DNA of 64,000 nucleotides from Bacteroidales bacterium (GTDB lineage Bacteria; Bacteroidota; Bacteroidia; Bacteroidales; UBA1556): NCBI GenBank assembly GCA_023146135.1, contig JAGLCR010000030.1, positions 1 to 64,000 of the forward strand, read 5' to 3'. Shown piece by piece: positions 34,360 to 43,381 of this stretch (position 1 is its first letter; each line of letters starts with the position of its first letter). The notes under the pieces were generated by a model. It saw only the letters and a program-made list of their open reading frames with translations, ran no database searches and was not told where the DNA came from. The position numbers and the translations under genes were made by a program.

Positions 34360-34878
34360 CTATTCAACAATAATTAAAGGCTGACCACCAATAATATTAT
34401 CACCTTCCTTTACACAAACCTCAATAATTTTACGGTCTTGCTTTACTTTATACTCACTTTCCATCTTCATGGCCGAAATGATAACAACGGTTTCACCCGA
34501 CTTTACTTCATCACCTTCTTTCACAAGAATTTTCACCACTTTACCAGGCATTGGCGACGAGATAGCATTTTCATCATCCGTTCCACCACCTTTACCTCTA
34601 GCCATTTGATATTTTGCTTCAGCATCGATAACCGTGGTTTCAAACACCCTCATCATGGTATTCACAATATAATCTTTATTCTTATTTCCATCTTGTACTT
34701 CTACGTCAATAGATTTATTATCGTGAAGAAATGAGTATATATTAGGTGTTATGTTTTGCACGTCAGCTTCAAGGATTTCTCCATCAATACTAATGGTGAT
34801 ACTATTTCCATTTTGCTCAATAAGCTCAACCTGCGAAACTTTATCCCCAATTTTTATATCTACTTTTAAATGTTTCAT
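34360..34878 (-). CDS. Biotin carboxyl carrier protein subunit of acyl-CoA carboxylase
   Basis: 172 residues from ATG 34878; the in-frame TTG at 34893 only adds five residues. N-terminal about 90 residues bind the partners (KVDIKIGDKVSQVELIEQNG-like), a Gly-rich linker (MARGKGGGTDDENA) follows, and the C-terminal biotinyl domain has MPGKVVKILVKEGDEV and the target lysine in ISAMKMESE. The lysine is in the standard AMKM context, so biotinylation by BirA is expected. Placed between biotin carboxylase and carboxyltransferase genes. Confidence 0.92.
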   Translation of the reverse strand: MKHLKVDIKIGDKVSQVELIEQNGNSITISIDGEILEADVQNITPNIYSFLHDNKSIDVEVQDGNKNKDYIVNTMMRVFETTVIDAEAKYQMARGKGGGTDDENAISSPMPGKVVKILVKEGDEVKSGETVVIISAMKMESEYKVKQDRKIIEVCVKEGDNIIGGQPLIIVE

Positions 34879-34909
34879 ATTCAATAATTTCAAATTAATT
34901 TAAGGAGCT

Positions 34910-36427
34910 TTACAAACGTAATGAACTTTGACGTTTACCAAATGCTTTCCACTTACTCGTTTCTTCGCAATCAGCATCATTTCCATTTTCAGCTTTCACA
35001 ACCACATTATTCTTCATATAATGAATAAAGCTAGCCGCAATTGCTAATTTATCATGTGAATCGGCAGGGGTTTCTTTTTGGATTAAGAAATCTATATTCT
35101 CATCAATAAACTGCGTATTATAATTACCTGAAACAAAGGAATCAGTTTCAAGAATACGATTTAAGAATCGAATATTTGTACGAACACCGCTAATTTTATA
35201 GCTATAAAGTGCGCGTTTCATTCTTGCAATTGCTTGCTCTCTATTCTTTCCTGTGATAATTAATTTTGAGATCATAGGATCGTAATGAATAGGAATTTCA
35301 TAGTTACTATAAACATATCCATCAACACGAACTCCAGGACCTTGGGGTGCTGTATGATTTTTTACTAAACCCGGACTAGGCATAAAGTTAGTGCAAGGAT
35401 CCTCAGCATAAATACGAGCCTCGATGGAGTGACCTTGCTGGTAAAGCTCTTCCTGCTTATACTCAATGGCCATGCCTCCAGCAATTTGAATCTGTTGGCG
35501 CACTAAATCTACACGTGTAACCTGCTCAGTAATAGGGTGCTCTACCTGCAAACGAGTATTCATTTCCAAGAAATAATAATTCAAATCATCATCCACAAGA
35601 AACTCAACTGTTCCAGCACCCACATAATCAACAGCTTGTGCTGCCATTACTGCTTGCTTGCCCATTTTGGCACGTAGCTCAGGAGTCATCAATGGAGATG
35701 GAGTTTCCTCAATTACTTTTTGGTGACGTCGTTGAACCGAACACTCACGCTCAAATAAGTGAATTGCATTGCCATGAGAATCGCCTAGCACTTGAAACTC
35801 GATGTGGTGAGGATTTTCTACAAATTTCTCCACATAAACAGTATCATCACCAAAGCCTGCTAGTGCTTCACTTTTTGCAGCACGCACACCGGAGATAATA
35901 TCTTCTTCTTTACGTACCAAACGCATTCCTTTACCACCACCACCAGCAGAAGCTTTAATCATTACTGGAAGTCCAACTTCCTTAACAACACGCAAGGCGT
36001 CTTCATCAGACTCGAGATTTTCTTTCGTTCCAGGCACCACCTCAACACCTGCTGCAATCATCTTTTTACGTGCCGAAATCTTATCTCCCATTACAGAAAT
36101 AACTTCTGATGTAGGTCCGATAAAAGTAATTCCTTCCGTTTTACAGCGATCCGAAAATTCGGCATTCTCACTAAGAAAACCATAACCTGGATGTATGGCA
36201 TCAGCACCTGATTTCTTGGCTGCATCAATGATTTTATCAATCACCAAATAACTCTCTGCCGAAGCAGCAGGGCCAATAAAATACGCTTCATCGGCTAATC
36301 GGACGTGCTGAGAATTACGGTCGGCCTCAGAAAATACTGCGACACTCTTAATACCCATCTCACGACATGTGTACATCACACGTATGGCAATTTCACCACG
36401 ATTAGCAATTAGAATCTTTTTAATCAT
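34910..36427 (-). CDS. accC: Acetyl-CoA/propionyl-CoA carboxylase, biotin carboxylase subunit
   Basis: 505 residues. Starts MIKKILIANRGEIAIRVMY, the classical biotin carboxylase opening; ATP-grasp glycine loop KASAGGGGKGMRLV, the HIEFQVLGDSHGNAIHLFERECSVQRRHQKVIEE region, and MNTRLQVEHPITEQVT with the metal- and bicarbonate-site Glu/Arg. The C-terminal extension past about residue 450 is longer than in E. coli AccC (449 residues). First gene of the operon with the carrier and carboxyltransferase genes. Confidence 0.94.
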   Translation of the reverse strand: MIKKILIANRGEIAIRVMYTCREMGIKSVAVFSEADRNSQHVRLADEAYFIGPAASAESYLVIDKIIDAAKKSGADAIHPGYGFLSENAEFSDRCKTEGITFIGPTSEVISVMGDKISARKKMIAAGVEVVPGTKENLESDEDALRVVKEVGLPVMIKASAGGGGKGMRLVRKEEDIISGVRAAKSEALAGFGDDTVYVEKFVENPHHIEFQVLGDSHGNAIHLFERECSVQRRHQKVIEETPSPLMTPELRAKMGKQAVMAAQAVDYVGAGTVEFLVDDDLNYYFLEMNTRLQVEHPITEQVTRVDLVRQQIQIAGGMAIEYKQEELYQQGHSIEARIYAEDPCTNFMPSPGLVKNHTAPQGPGVRVDGYVYSNYEIPIHYDPMISKLIITGKNREQAIARMKRALYSYKISGVRTNIRFLNRILETDSFVSGNYNTQFIDENIDFLIQKETPADSHDKLAIAASFIHYMKNNVVVKAENGNDADCEETSKWKAFGKRQSSLRL

Positions 36428-36848
36428 AAAGTTTGTTTTTACATTTCGTAAAAAGAAATGGCTGTATTCTACACCATATCAGTCATATTCGTTTAGGATA
36501 CAGCAATCCCTCTCTTAGTTTAAAGATGTAAAAATACTATAAAAAAAATATTTACCAATTATTATTAGGCTGAAAAAAAATAAAAAACATACTCTGCCTT
36601 TATTGAATTCAACATAATTATCTCCATTTCAGCTTAAAAGAATCTAAAAATCATGAAATAATTATCCTTGAAATTGAACATTATACTTAAACTTTCAACC
36701 GTGCAAATTGATGATTATATATTCAAGCCCGTATCACACTGTATTTCTTTGCTTTACATAATAATCTCAACTTTTGGGCAAATTACCTACTGTGATATGA
36801 CTATTCTTGCGTATATTTGCTTTCGATAAAAAAACAAAATACCCATAT
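36428..36848. other. Divergent intergenic region
   Basis: About 420 bp between accC and the HEAT-repeat gene. No gene seen. It is A/T-rich with runs of A. A plus-strand -7 box TATATTTG lies at 36812-36819, 29 bp before the HEAT-repeat ATG. Confidence 0.55.
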
Positions 36849-37151
36849 ATGAGATATTTTACTATTCCTAAAATTCAAAGGTGGTGTGAAAAAAGGGATG
36901 TTTCACGTTTAATTGATGCGTTAAGTAGTAATGATTCTGAAATCAGAAAAGCTTCTGTTTTATGTTTAGGAGCTTTTGGCGATGCTATTGCTCTCGAATC
37001 TCTCGAATTTATTGTTGAAAATGACCCAGACGAGTTTGTGCGTTTAAATGCACAAAAAGCAGTTTTGAATATTCAGAAGGTAGGGATTGATTCTCGCATA
37101 AAGATGGAACCTGCTGTTGAAAACCTCATTTATCAAGTTAATATTTCTTAA
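36849..37151 (+). CDS. Small HEAT-repeat protein
   Basis: 100 residues from ATG 36849 (MRYFTIPKIQRWC...), chosen because the promoter box TATATTTG (36812-36819) would otherwise lie inside the longer frame. Two to three HEAT-like helix pairs are seen: RDVSRLIDALSSNDSEIRKASVLCLGAFGD and AIALESLEFIVENDPDEFVRLNAQKAVLNI. A short protein-binding scaffold by family. It stands alone before the peptidase-like gene. Confidence 0.75.
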   Translation: MRYFTIPKIQRWCEKRDVSRLIDALSSNDSEIRKASVLCLGAFGDAIALESLEFIVENDPDEFVRLNAQKAVLNIQKVGIDSRIKMEPAVENLIYQVNIS

Positions 37152-37273
37152 ATAGTAATTATAAATTCAATAAAACAGAGGGGCTATTTATAGCTCCTTT
37201 TTGTATTTATACAAACGAGATTTTTTGTCGTATAGAGGTCGACCTAAATAGTATATATTGAAAATAAATCATG

Positions 37274-37281
37274 TACATTTG
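37274..37281 (+). promoter_or_regulatory. Promoter -7 box for the M49-like gene
   Basis: TACATTTG, 36 bp before ATG 37318, fits TAnnTTTG. Confidence 0.55.
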
Positions 37282-37317
37282 CCACTTAATACATTATTAA
37301 TTAACAAAACAATCAAA

Positions 37318-38988
37318 ATGAAAAGAGCAATACTATTTTTTGGATTAACACTTGGTCTTGGTTTTTTAGTTTCGTGTGATAATATGAAGTCAGCAGAAAC
37401 GGAAAACAAAAAAGAGGAAGTGACAGTTAACACACACCAAGTTGTTGACAGCACCGATATTAACGTATTTGTAAACGTTAAGCTTTCAACTGATATTTCG
37501 CATTTATCAGTTAATGAAAAAGCCGTTTTGAAACTTATGTTTCAAGCTGCAGCTATAATGGAAGATATTTTTTGGCAAGAAGCTTATGGCAATCGAGATG
37601 AATTACTAAACAATATTGATGATGACCAATTAAGGTTATTTGCTAAGATTAATTATGGCCCATGGGATCGCTTAAACAATAATAAAGCCTTCATCAAGGG
37701 TTTTGATGAAAAGCCTTTAGGAGCAAATTTTTATCCTGTTGATATGAACAAAGAGGAATTTGAAGCATTGGAAGACCCCAACAAAAAGAGTTTATATACT
37801 TTGATTCGCCGCGACGAGAATGGCAAACTTAAAGTAGTTTGGTATCATGAGGCCTTTGCATCTCAAATTGAAGAAGCAGCCTTACTTTTAGAGAAGGCAT
37901 CTGAATTAGCTGATAATGAAGGATTAAAAAAATACTTAAGTCTTAGAGCTACTGCATTCCGTACTGATGATTATCGCGAATCGGACATGGCATGGATGGA
38001 AATGAAATCATCAAATATTGATTTCGTTGTTGGTCCTATTGAAAATTACGAAGACCACCTTTATGGTTATAAAGCGGCCCACGAATCGTTTATCCTTATC
38101 AAAGATGTGGAGTGGAGTAATAAATTAACACGATTTGCAAAGTTTTTACCTCAAATGCAAAAGGACTTACCTGTTGACGAAAGGTATAAAAAGGATGTTC
38201 CAGGGTCAGATGTCGACTTAAATGCATATGATGTGGTATTTTACGCTGGTGATTGTAATGCAGGAAGCAAAACCATAGCAATTAACCTTCCGAATGATGA
38301 AGTTGTTCAAAAAGAAAAAGGTTCACGCAAGCTACAATTAAAAAATGCTATGAAAGCAAAATTTGACCAGATTCTTGTTCCTATTTCAAATGTATTAATT
38401 ACTGAAAGCCAGCGAAAGCACATTAAGTTCGAAGCCTTTTTTGCCAACACCATGTTTCATGAAGTTTCACATGCAATGGGTGTAAAAAATACTATTGATG
38501 GGAAAAGCACTTGTCGTGTTGCCCTTAAAGAACAATACTCAGCACTCGAAGAAGGAAAGGCTGATATATTAGGACTATATCTTGTTACTAAGCTATATGA
38601 AATGGGCGAATTGCCAGGAACAGATTTAAATGACAATTATGTAACATTTATGGCTAGTATTTTTCGCTCTATCCGATTTGGCGCTGCAAGCGCACATGGA
38701 AAAGCGAATATGATACGCTTTAATTATTTTCTTGAAAAGGGTGCTTTCTCGCGTGGCGAAGATGGAACTTATACTGTAGATTTCGTGAAAATGCAAGAAG
38801 CTTCAAAAGCTCTTACTATTGATATAATTGGACTGCAAGGTAATGGTGATTACGAAGCAGCAAAAACTTATGTTGAAAAATGGAGCGTTATCGGACCTCA
38901 ACTTAAAGCCGATTTACAACGTTTAACCGATGCTAGTATTCCAAAAGACATATACTACACTCAAGGTGCTGATGTTTTAGGCTTATAA
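37318..38988 (+). CDS. M49 (dipeptidyl-peptidase III)-like zinc lipoprotein
   Basis: 556 residues from ATG 37318; the in-frame codons upstream would place the promoter inside the gene. Signal peptide with lipobox LGFLVSC. Late in the chain FFANTMFHEVSHAMGVKN gives zinc ligands in HEVSH and EEGKADILGLYL supplies the third ligand Glu and following Asp. The overall layout matches the dipeptidyl-peptidase III family, but the classical HExxGH with one extra residue is replaced here by a plain HExxH. It is therefore a divergent member and catalytic activity is likely but unproven. Terminator at 39010. Confidence 0.78.
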   Translation: MKRAILFFGLTLGLGFLVSCDNMKSAETENKKEEVTVNTHQVVDSTDINVFVNVKLSTDISHLSVNEKAVLKLMFQAAAIMEDIFWQEAYGNRDELLNNIDDDQLRLFAKINYGPWDRLNNNKAFIKGFDEKPLGANFYPVDMNKEEFEALEDPNKKSLYTLIRRDENGKLKVVWYHEAFASQIEEAALLLEKASELADNEGLKKYLSLRATAFRTDDYRESDMAWMEMKSSNIDFVVGPIENYEDHLYGYKAAHESFILIKDVEWSNKLTRFAKFLPQMQKDLPVDERYKKDVPGSDVDLNAYDVVFYAGDCNAGSKTIAINLPNDEVVQKEKGSRKLQLKNAMKAKFDQILVPISNVLITESQRKHIKFEAFFANTMFHEVSHAMGVKNTIDGKSTCRVALKEQYSALEEGKADILGLYLVTKLYEMGELPGTDLNDNYVTFMASIFRSIRFGAASAHGKANMIRFNYFLEKGAFSRGEDGTYTVDFVKMQEASKALTIDIIGLQGNGDYEAAKTYVEKWSVIGPQLKADLQRLTDASIPKDIYYTQGADVLGL

Positions 38989-39009
38989 TAAACAATATCA
39001 ATTTTAATT

Positions 39010-39044
39010 AAGGCATTATCAAATATGATAATGCCTTTTTTTTA
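39010..39044 (+). terminator. Rho-independent terminator after the M49-like gene
   Basis: AAGGCATTATC / GATAATGCCTT (39010-39020 and 39027-39037), followed by a T run. Confidence 0.9.
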
Positions 39045-39078
39045 GTTCATAATATTATGTAGAATTATTCTAAATTAA

Positions 39079-39139
39079 TTGTTTATTTAAAATAATTAAT
39101 TACTTTTGCATCAAATTACTATATGGTGGTAGTATATTA
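39079..39139 (+). promoter_or_regulatory. Promoter and operator-like site of the rrf2 gene
   Basis: TTG at 39079-39081, exact 19-bp spacer, TACTTTTG at 39101-39108. Just after the predicted start of transcription is the inverted repeat TACTA-N8-TAGTA (39117-39134), within the motif ATGGTGGTAGTATATTA (39123-39139). Fourteen of its 17 bases recur before norB. Confidence 0.65.
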
Positions 39140-39145
39140 AAACAT

Positions 39146-39559
39146 ATGAGACTTTCAAAAACATCGGAATATGCACTTAGAATATTGAGTTTTATGATAA
39201 ACTCTGATATGCAGGTGTTTTCTGCCAAGTATTTAATAGACACTTTAAATGTGCCCGATAAATATTTACGGAGATTGATGACTGACCTTTCTAAAAATGG
39301 TTTTATTAAAAGCTTGAAGGGTCGTGATGGAGGTTATATTTTTGCTAAAAATGCGAACACTATACATATATCACAAGTGATTGATGCTGTGGAAGGAATG
39401 GATAGATACGAGGGCTGTATAATGGGATTTGGTGACTGTAGCGATAGTAATCCATGTAGTTTGCACGAAAATTATGCACCCATTAAAGAACAGTTAATAC
39501 ATTTCCTTTCTACAACAACAATATCTGAGCTTAAAAGCACAAATGTGCTAAAGTTTTAA
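39146..39559 (+). CDS. Rrf2-family transcription factor (NsrR-like)
   Basis: 137 residues. The winged HTH shows LSKTSEYALRILSFM, SAKYLIDTLNVPDKYLRRLMTDLSKNGFIKSLKGRDGGY, typical for Rrf2. The C-terminal cysteine cluster GCIMGFGDCSDSNPC provides three cysteines for an iron-sulfur cluster, as in NsrR and IscR. With the NO reductase gene next door and a shared operator-like motif, it is probably the NO-sensing repressor of norB. Named on context; it could also sense iron-sulfur or redox state. Confidence 0.87.
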   Translation: MRLSKTSEYALRILSFMINSDMQVFSAKYLIDTLNVPDKYLRRLMTDLSKNGFIKSLKGRDGGYIFAKNANTIHISQVIDAVEGMDRYEGCIMGFGDCSDSNPCSLHENYAPIKEQLIHFLSTTTISELKSTNVLKF

Positions 39560-39574
39560 CTTTTTTGAATATAT

Positions 39575-39598
39575 ATACCACATGGAGGTATTATATAA
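39575..39598 (+). promoter_or_regulatory. Operator-like site upstream of norB
   Basis: Inverted repeat ATACC-ACATGGA-GGTAT (39575-39591), continuing as ATGGAGGTATTATATAA (39582-39598). It matches the site before rrf2 at 14 of 17 positions. Confidence 0.6.
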
Positions 39599-39722
39599 TA
39601 TATTAAACAAAAATAATTATTAACAAACAAATAGAATTATAAAACGCTAAACATAGATTTTTTAATAAACAAGTGGATGATTAAATGGCGTTACATATCA
39701 CCGCAAAAAAAACAAAAACTAT

Positions 39723-41963
39723 ATGAAACAAACATTACTTGACAAGTTTATGAGCAAAAAAGGACTCTATACGAGTTTCTGGTTCATAGCTATCTTTATG
39801 GTAACGGCTTTGATTTATTTCACTGCCAACCTCCAGAAAGAAGTTCCGCCGATAGCCAAAGAGGTGAAATCGGTATCAGGCGAAGTACTTTACACCTACG
39901 ACGATGTAGTTGAAGGTAAAGGGTATTTCCAGCAATTTGACCTTATGGACTGGGGTTCTATGCTAGGAATGGGAGCCTATATGGGTCCAGACTTCTCCAC
40001 TGAGTTTTTCCACCACCGAGCGGTTTATCTTTATGAGTTTTATGCTCAAGAGGTTTATTCTAAATCGGAAAAGGAACTCGACGATATGGAGCGAGGTTTT
40101 ATTAAAGAGCGTGTAAAACAAGACTTTCATCAGCAAACAAAGCTATTGGAAGAAGGGGTTACTTATACTGATGCTTCGGCTGAAGCATATAAGAAAAACG
40201 TAATTCACCTTACTAAAATGCTTGTTGAAGGCGATAAAAATAGAGCTTTTCCTGGTGGTGTTATTCGTCCTGAAGAGGCAGTAAAAATTGCTGCTTTTGT
40301 AGACTGGTCGCAAATGGTTGCTTCTTCTATTCGTCCTGGAACTGAAGGCACAAACTCTGAAAGAACATGGTCAAACAACTGGCCTCCTGAGCCATTGGTT
40401 GATCAAGACACTTCATACAATAATCATATTGTATCATTATGGGAGTTCTTATTATTATGGGTACTATCCATTGTCGTGGTATTTTTAACTTATGAGTATT
40501 TACTCAAAAAAGACAAAGCAGAAGATTTGCAACCTGCAATGACGATTACTAAGATGTTTCCTTCTCAAAAGAAACTTCTGAAGTACGTACCTATCGTATC
40601 ACTACTATTTGTAGTACAGGTGTTTTTAGGAGCTTACCTAGCTCACCTTTATGCGAGTCCAACCGAAGATTTTATTTTCTCACAATCTTGGTTACCATTT
40701 AACGTAATACGCTCAATGCACACTCAAATAGCTATACTATGGGTTGCTGTGGGTTGGTTAGTTGGTGGATTGTTAATTGCACCTTGGATTGCCAATAAAG
40801 ATCATAAATTTCCATGGCTCGTAGATATTCTTTGGATTGCACTACTTATAGTTGCCGTTGGTTCTATGGTAGGCCTTTATATGGGTGCTACTGGTCAAAT
40901 GCGTGAAACTTGGTTCTGGTTAGGAAATGAGGGGCGTGAGTTATTAAACTTAGGTCGTGTATGGGATATCGGACTTCTTATTGGATTGGTGTTCTGGTTC
41001 TTGCTAATCATTAGTTTGATTAAGAAGGCGTCCACTAACAACCCAATTGTTGGAACTATTATATGGTCTGCATTTGGTATTGCAACACTATATATTGCAG
41101 GCATGATGCCTCTACATAAAATTGAGCCTAACTTTACTGTTGATGATTATTACCGTTGGTGGGTAATTCACCTTTGGGTTGAGTTAACATTCGAATTATT
41201 TGCTGCAGGTACTATCGCATTCTTTAGTGTTTCTTTAGGACTTGTTTCACAAAAAGTAGCAGAAAGAATCATGTTCTTCGAACTTTTCTTAATGATGCTA
41301 GCAGGAACATTAGGCGTTGGACACCATTATTGGTGGCAAGGACTTGATGAGTATTGGATTGCCATTGGGGGAATATTCTCAGCCATGGAACCACTACCTC
41401 TCGCCTTAATGGTGGTTGAGGCATGGAAAAACTATCGAGAAAAACGTGCAAATGGTGGAGAGGTCAATCAATTTACCACTCCATTTATGTGGATTACTGG
41501 ATCGGTTGTACTAAACTTTATCGGAGCAGGAGTGTTTGGAATGATAATTAATACACCTACTATATCATACTACTCTCATGGTACATACTTAATTATGCCT
41601 CACGGACATACTGCATTACTTGGTGCATTTGGTTATGTTTCTATTGCATTCTTATATATGACCTCAAGAGCCAATGCATTGGCCAATGGATATATTTGGA
41701 ATGACAAACTAAGTAAGCTGGCTTTCTGGTCATTAACAATCGGAGTGTTACTATTCTCACTACCAACAATGATTATTGGTTTGGAGCAAACAAGAGCTGC
41801 TGCTGAAATGGGTTACTATTTCACACGAACACGTGAAGCTCTAGATGCAATGGACGGATGGATGTGGTTTAGAATTCTACCTGATACCATGATGATTGGT
41901 GGTGCTGTTGGCATCTTCGTTGACTTATTCATGAAAACATTTATGGGTAAGAAGGCGGTTTAA
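39723..41963 (+). CDS. norB: Quinol-dependent nitric-oxide reductase (qNOR, single subunit)
   Basis: 746 residues, the length of fused qNOR. N-terminal cytochrome-c-like fold without haem motif (residues about 20-230), then 12-14 helices of the haem-copper oxidase superfamily. SMHTQIAILWVAVGW, RWWVIHLWVELTFELFA (FeB histidine and two glutamates), LGVGHHYWWQG (FeB histidines) and MPHGHTALLGAFGY (haem ligands) identify NorB. It reduces NO to N2O using quinol, a detoxification or denitrification step. No other denitrification gene is in the window. Strong terminator at 41988. Confidence 0.95.
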   Translation: MKQTLLDKFMSKKGLYTSFWFIAIFMVTALIYFTANLQKEVPPIAKEVKSVSGEVLYTYDDVVEGKGYFQQFDLMDWGSMLGMGAYMGPDFSTEFFHHRAVYLYEFYAQEVYSKSEKELDDMERGFIKERVKQDFHQQTKLLEEGVTYTDASAEAYKKNVIHLTKMLVEGDKNRAFPGGVIRPEEAVKIAAFVDWSQMVASSIRPGTEGTNSERTWSNNWPPEPLVDQDTSYNNHIVSLWEFLLLWVLSIVVVFLTYEYLLKKDKAEDLQPAMTITKMFPSQKKLLKYVPIVSLLFVVQVFLGAYLAHLYASPTEDFIFSQSWLPFNVIRSMHTQIAILWVAVGWLVGGLLIAPWIANKDHKFPWLVDILWIALLIVAVGSMVGLYMGATGQMRETWFWLGNEGRELLNLGRVWDIGLLIGLVFWFLLIISLIKKASTNNPIVGTIIWSAFGIATLYIAGMMPLHKIEPNFTVDDYYRWWVIHLWVELTFELFAAGTIAFFSVSLGLVSQKVAERIMFFELFLMMLAGTLGVGHHYWWQGLDEYWIAIGGIFSAMEPLPLALMVVEAWKNYREKRANGGEVNQFTTPFMWITGSVVLNFIGAGVFGMIINTPTISYYSHGTYLIMPHGHTALLGAFGYVSIAFLYMTSRANALANGYIWNDKLSKLAFWSLTIGVLLFSLPTMIIGLEQTRAAAEMGYYFTRTREALDAMDGWMWFRILPDTMMIGGAVGIFVDLFMKTFMGKKAV

Positions 41964-41987
41964 CAATACGCTCAATAATATTTAATT

Positions 41988-42025
41988 ACGAGGTCCAAAT
42001 TGCATTGTAATTTGGACCTCGTTTA
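41988..42025 (+). terminator. Strong terminator after norB
   Basis: Perfect 14-bp stem ACGAGGTCCAAATT / AATTTGGACCTCGT with a 7-nt loop, followed by TT. Confidence 0.9.
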
Positions 42026-42137
42026 CTTATAGGCATCATTTAGCTCTATTATTAACCTAAGTTTACAAAATATTATTTTGCATATTAACGAAAGAACAAT
42101 TGAGGAATAACGCTAATATGAATTACACAAATAATCC

Positions 42138-42145
42138 TATCTTTG
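42138..42145 (+). promoter_or_regulatory. Promoter -7 box for the BamA-like gene
   Basis: TATCTTTG, 21 bp before the TTG start at 42167. Confidence 0.5.
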
Positions 42146-42166
42146 ACAAAATAAAAAAACAGTAAG

Positions 42167-43321
42167 TTGAAATTACTTTTTACAATTCTTTTAATTCTGT
42201 CAATCTCAATCTCAACTAACGCTCAAGAAAGCAATAAGGTTAGTAAAGACAGTACACATAAAAGCCACCCCAAGCGGGATAGTCTAGTAAAAGATATTAT
42301 TCGAGTTAACGATAAAGTTTATCGAGTGATGCAGTATTCACCTGCACCAATTATCTCATATAGCACCGAAACAAGTTGGGTATTTGGTTTAGCAAAATTT
42401 AATGCTTTTGACCTGAACAAAAAAGACACAATCTCTAAGGCTTCTTCTGTAAGCGAAATTGTAGGTTTTTCCTTCAATGGGCAAATGTATCTTGATGTCG
42501 CCGCTAACTTTCACTGGAATGAAAATAAAAATATTGGAGAGTTTGTGTTTGGATTGGAAAAATTTCCTCGGCAATTCTGGGGTGTAGGAAACGACATTGA
42601 TCCAGAAACTTCCGCTTTAGTAACAAAAAGCTTCTTAGACATTCGGCTTAATTACAAAAGAATGGTTCTACCAAACTTTTTTATAGGGGCAAAATACAAT
42701 TACTATAACGTTTTTGATATTAAATATACTATCGACAGTCTGCATCATGCAGAGGCATATAGGGGTTACGATGGAGGACTGAACTCGGGTTTTGGTGGAA
42801 TTGTAGCCTACGATACAAGGGACAATATTTACAATTCGACAAAAGGAATGTTTATTCAGTTTGATGCGGAGTTTTACTCCAAGGCATTTGGAAGTGATTT
42901 TGTTTTCAATCGCTACCGATTTGATATTAGGAAATATCATCCCGTTGGAAAATTCACCTTTGCTTATCAGGTATTTACCGAATCAAATTTTGGTGATATC
43001 CCTATATATTCTGTAGCAATGATGGGTGGATCGTACCGAATGCGAGGATATTACGAAGGACAATATCGTGATAAAGTACTTATTGACGGTCAGTTTGAAA
43101 TACGAAGACATTTGTTTTGGATTTTAGGAGCAACTGCTTTTGTGAGTGCAGGCCAGGTAGGCCCTACTTATGCTGACTTCAATAAAGATAATATTCATAT
43201 GACTGCCGGTGGCGGTCTACGACTAATGGTAGATAAAGTGCATAAGACTAATCTTCGATTCGACATGGGCTTTGGGCAGAATACTTTTACTTTCTTCTTT
43301 GGCTTTAGTGAGGCTTTTTAA
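42167..43321 (+). CDS. BamA/TamA-like outer-membrane beta-barrel protein
   Basis: 384 residues. The start is a TTG: it opens directly on a signal peptide (KLLFTILLILSISISTNAQ) and no ATG or GTG is available. No POTRA domain is present; the remainder resembles the Omp85/bacterial surface antigen barrel: GGIVAYDTRDNIYNSTKGMF, MMGGSYRMRGYYEGQYRDK (the conserved RGY loop), and the final strand LRFDMGFGQNTFTFFFGFSEAF. These members lacking POTRA domains are widespread in Bacteroidota with unknown substrate. Unrelated neighbours. Confidence 0.85.
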   Translation: MKLLFTILLILSISISTNAQESNKVSKDSTHKSHPKRDSLVKDIIRVNDKVYRVMQYSPAPIISYSTETSWVFGLAKFNAFDLNKKDTISKASSVSEIVGFSFNGQMYLDVAANFHWNENKNIGEFVFGLEKFPRQFWGVGNDIDPETSALVTKSFLDIRLNYKRMVLPNFFIGAKYNYYNVFDIKYTIDSLHHAEAYRGYDGGLNSGFGGIVAYDTRDNIYNSTKGMFIQFDAEFYSKAFGSDFVFNRYRFDIRKYHPVGKFTFAYQVFTESNFGDIPIYSVAMMGGSYRMRGYYEGQYRDKVLIDGQFEIRRHLFWILGATAFVSAGQVGPTYADFNKDNIHMTAGGGLRLMVDKVHKTNLRFDMGFGQNTFTFFFGFSEAF

Positions 43322-43334
43322 TAATTCCACATTA

Positions 43335-43381
43335 GCCTTTCTACTTTAGCCTTTTCACTTTAACCTTTCTACTTTAACCTG
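43335..43381. repeat. Short degenerate tandem repeat between convergent genes
   Basis: Four degenerate copies of CCTTTCTACTTTA-like units (period about 14) lie between the BamA-like gene and the cytochrome gene. Confidence 0.6.
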
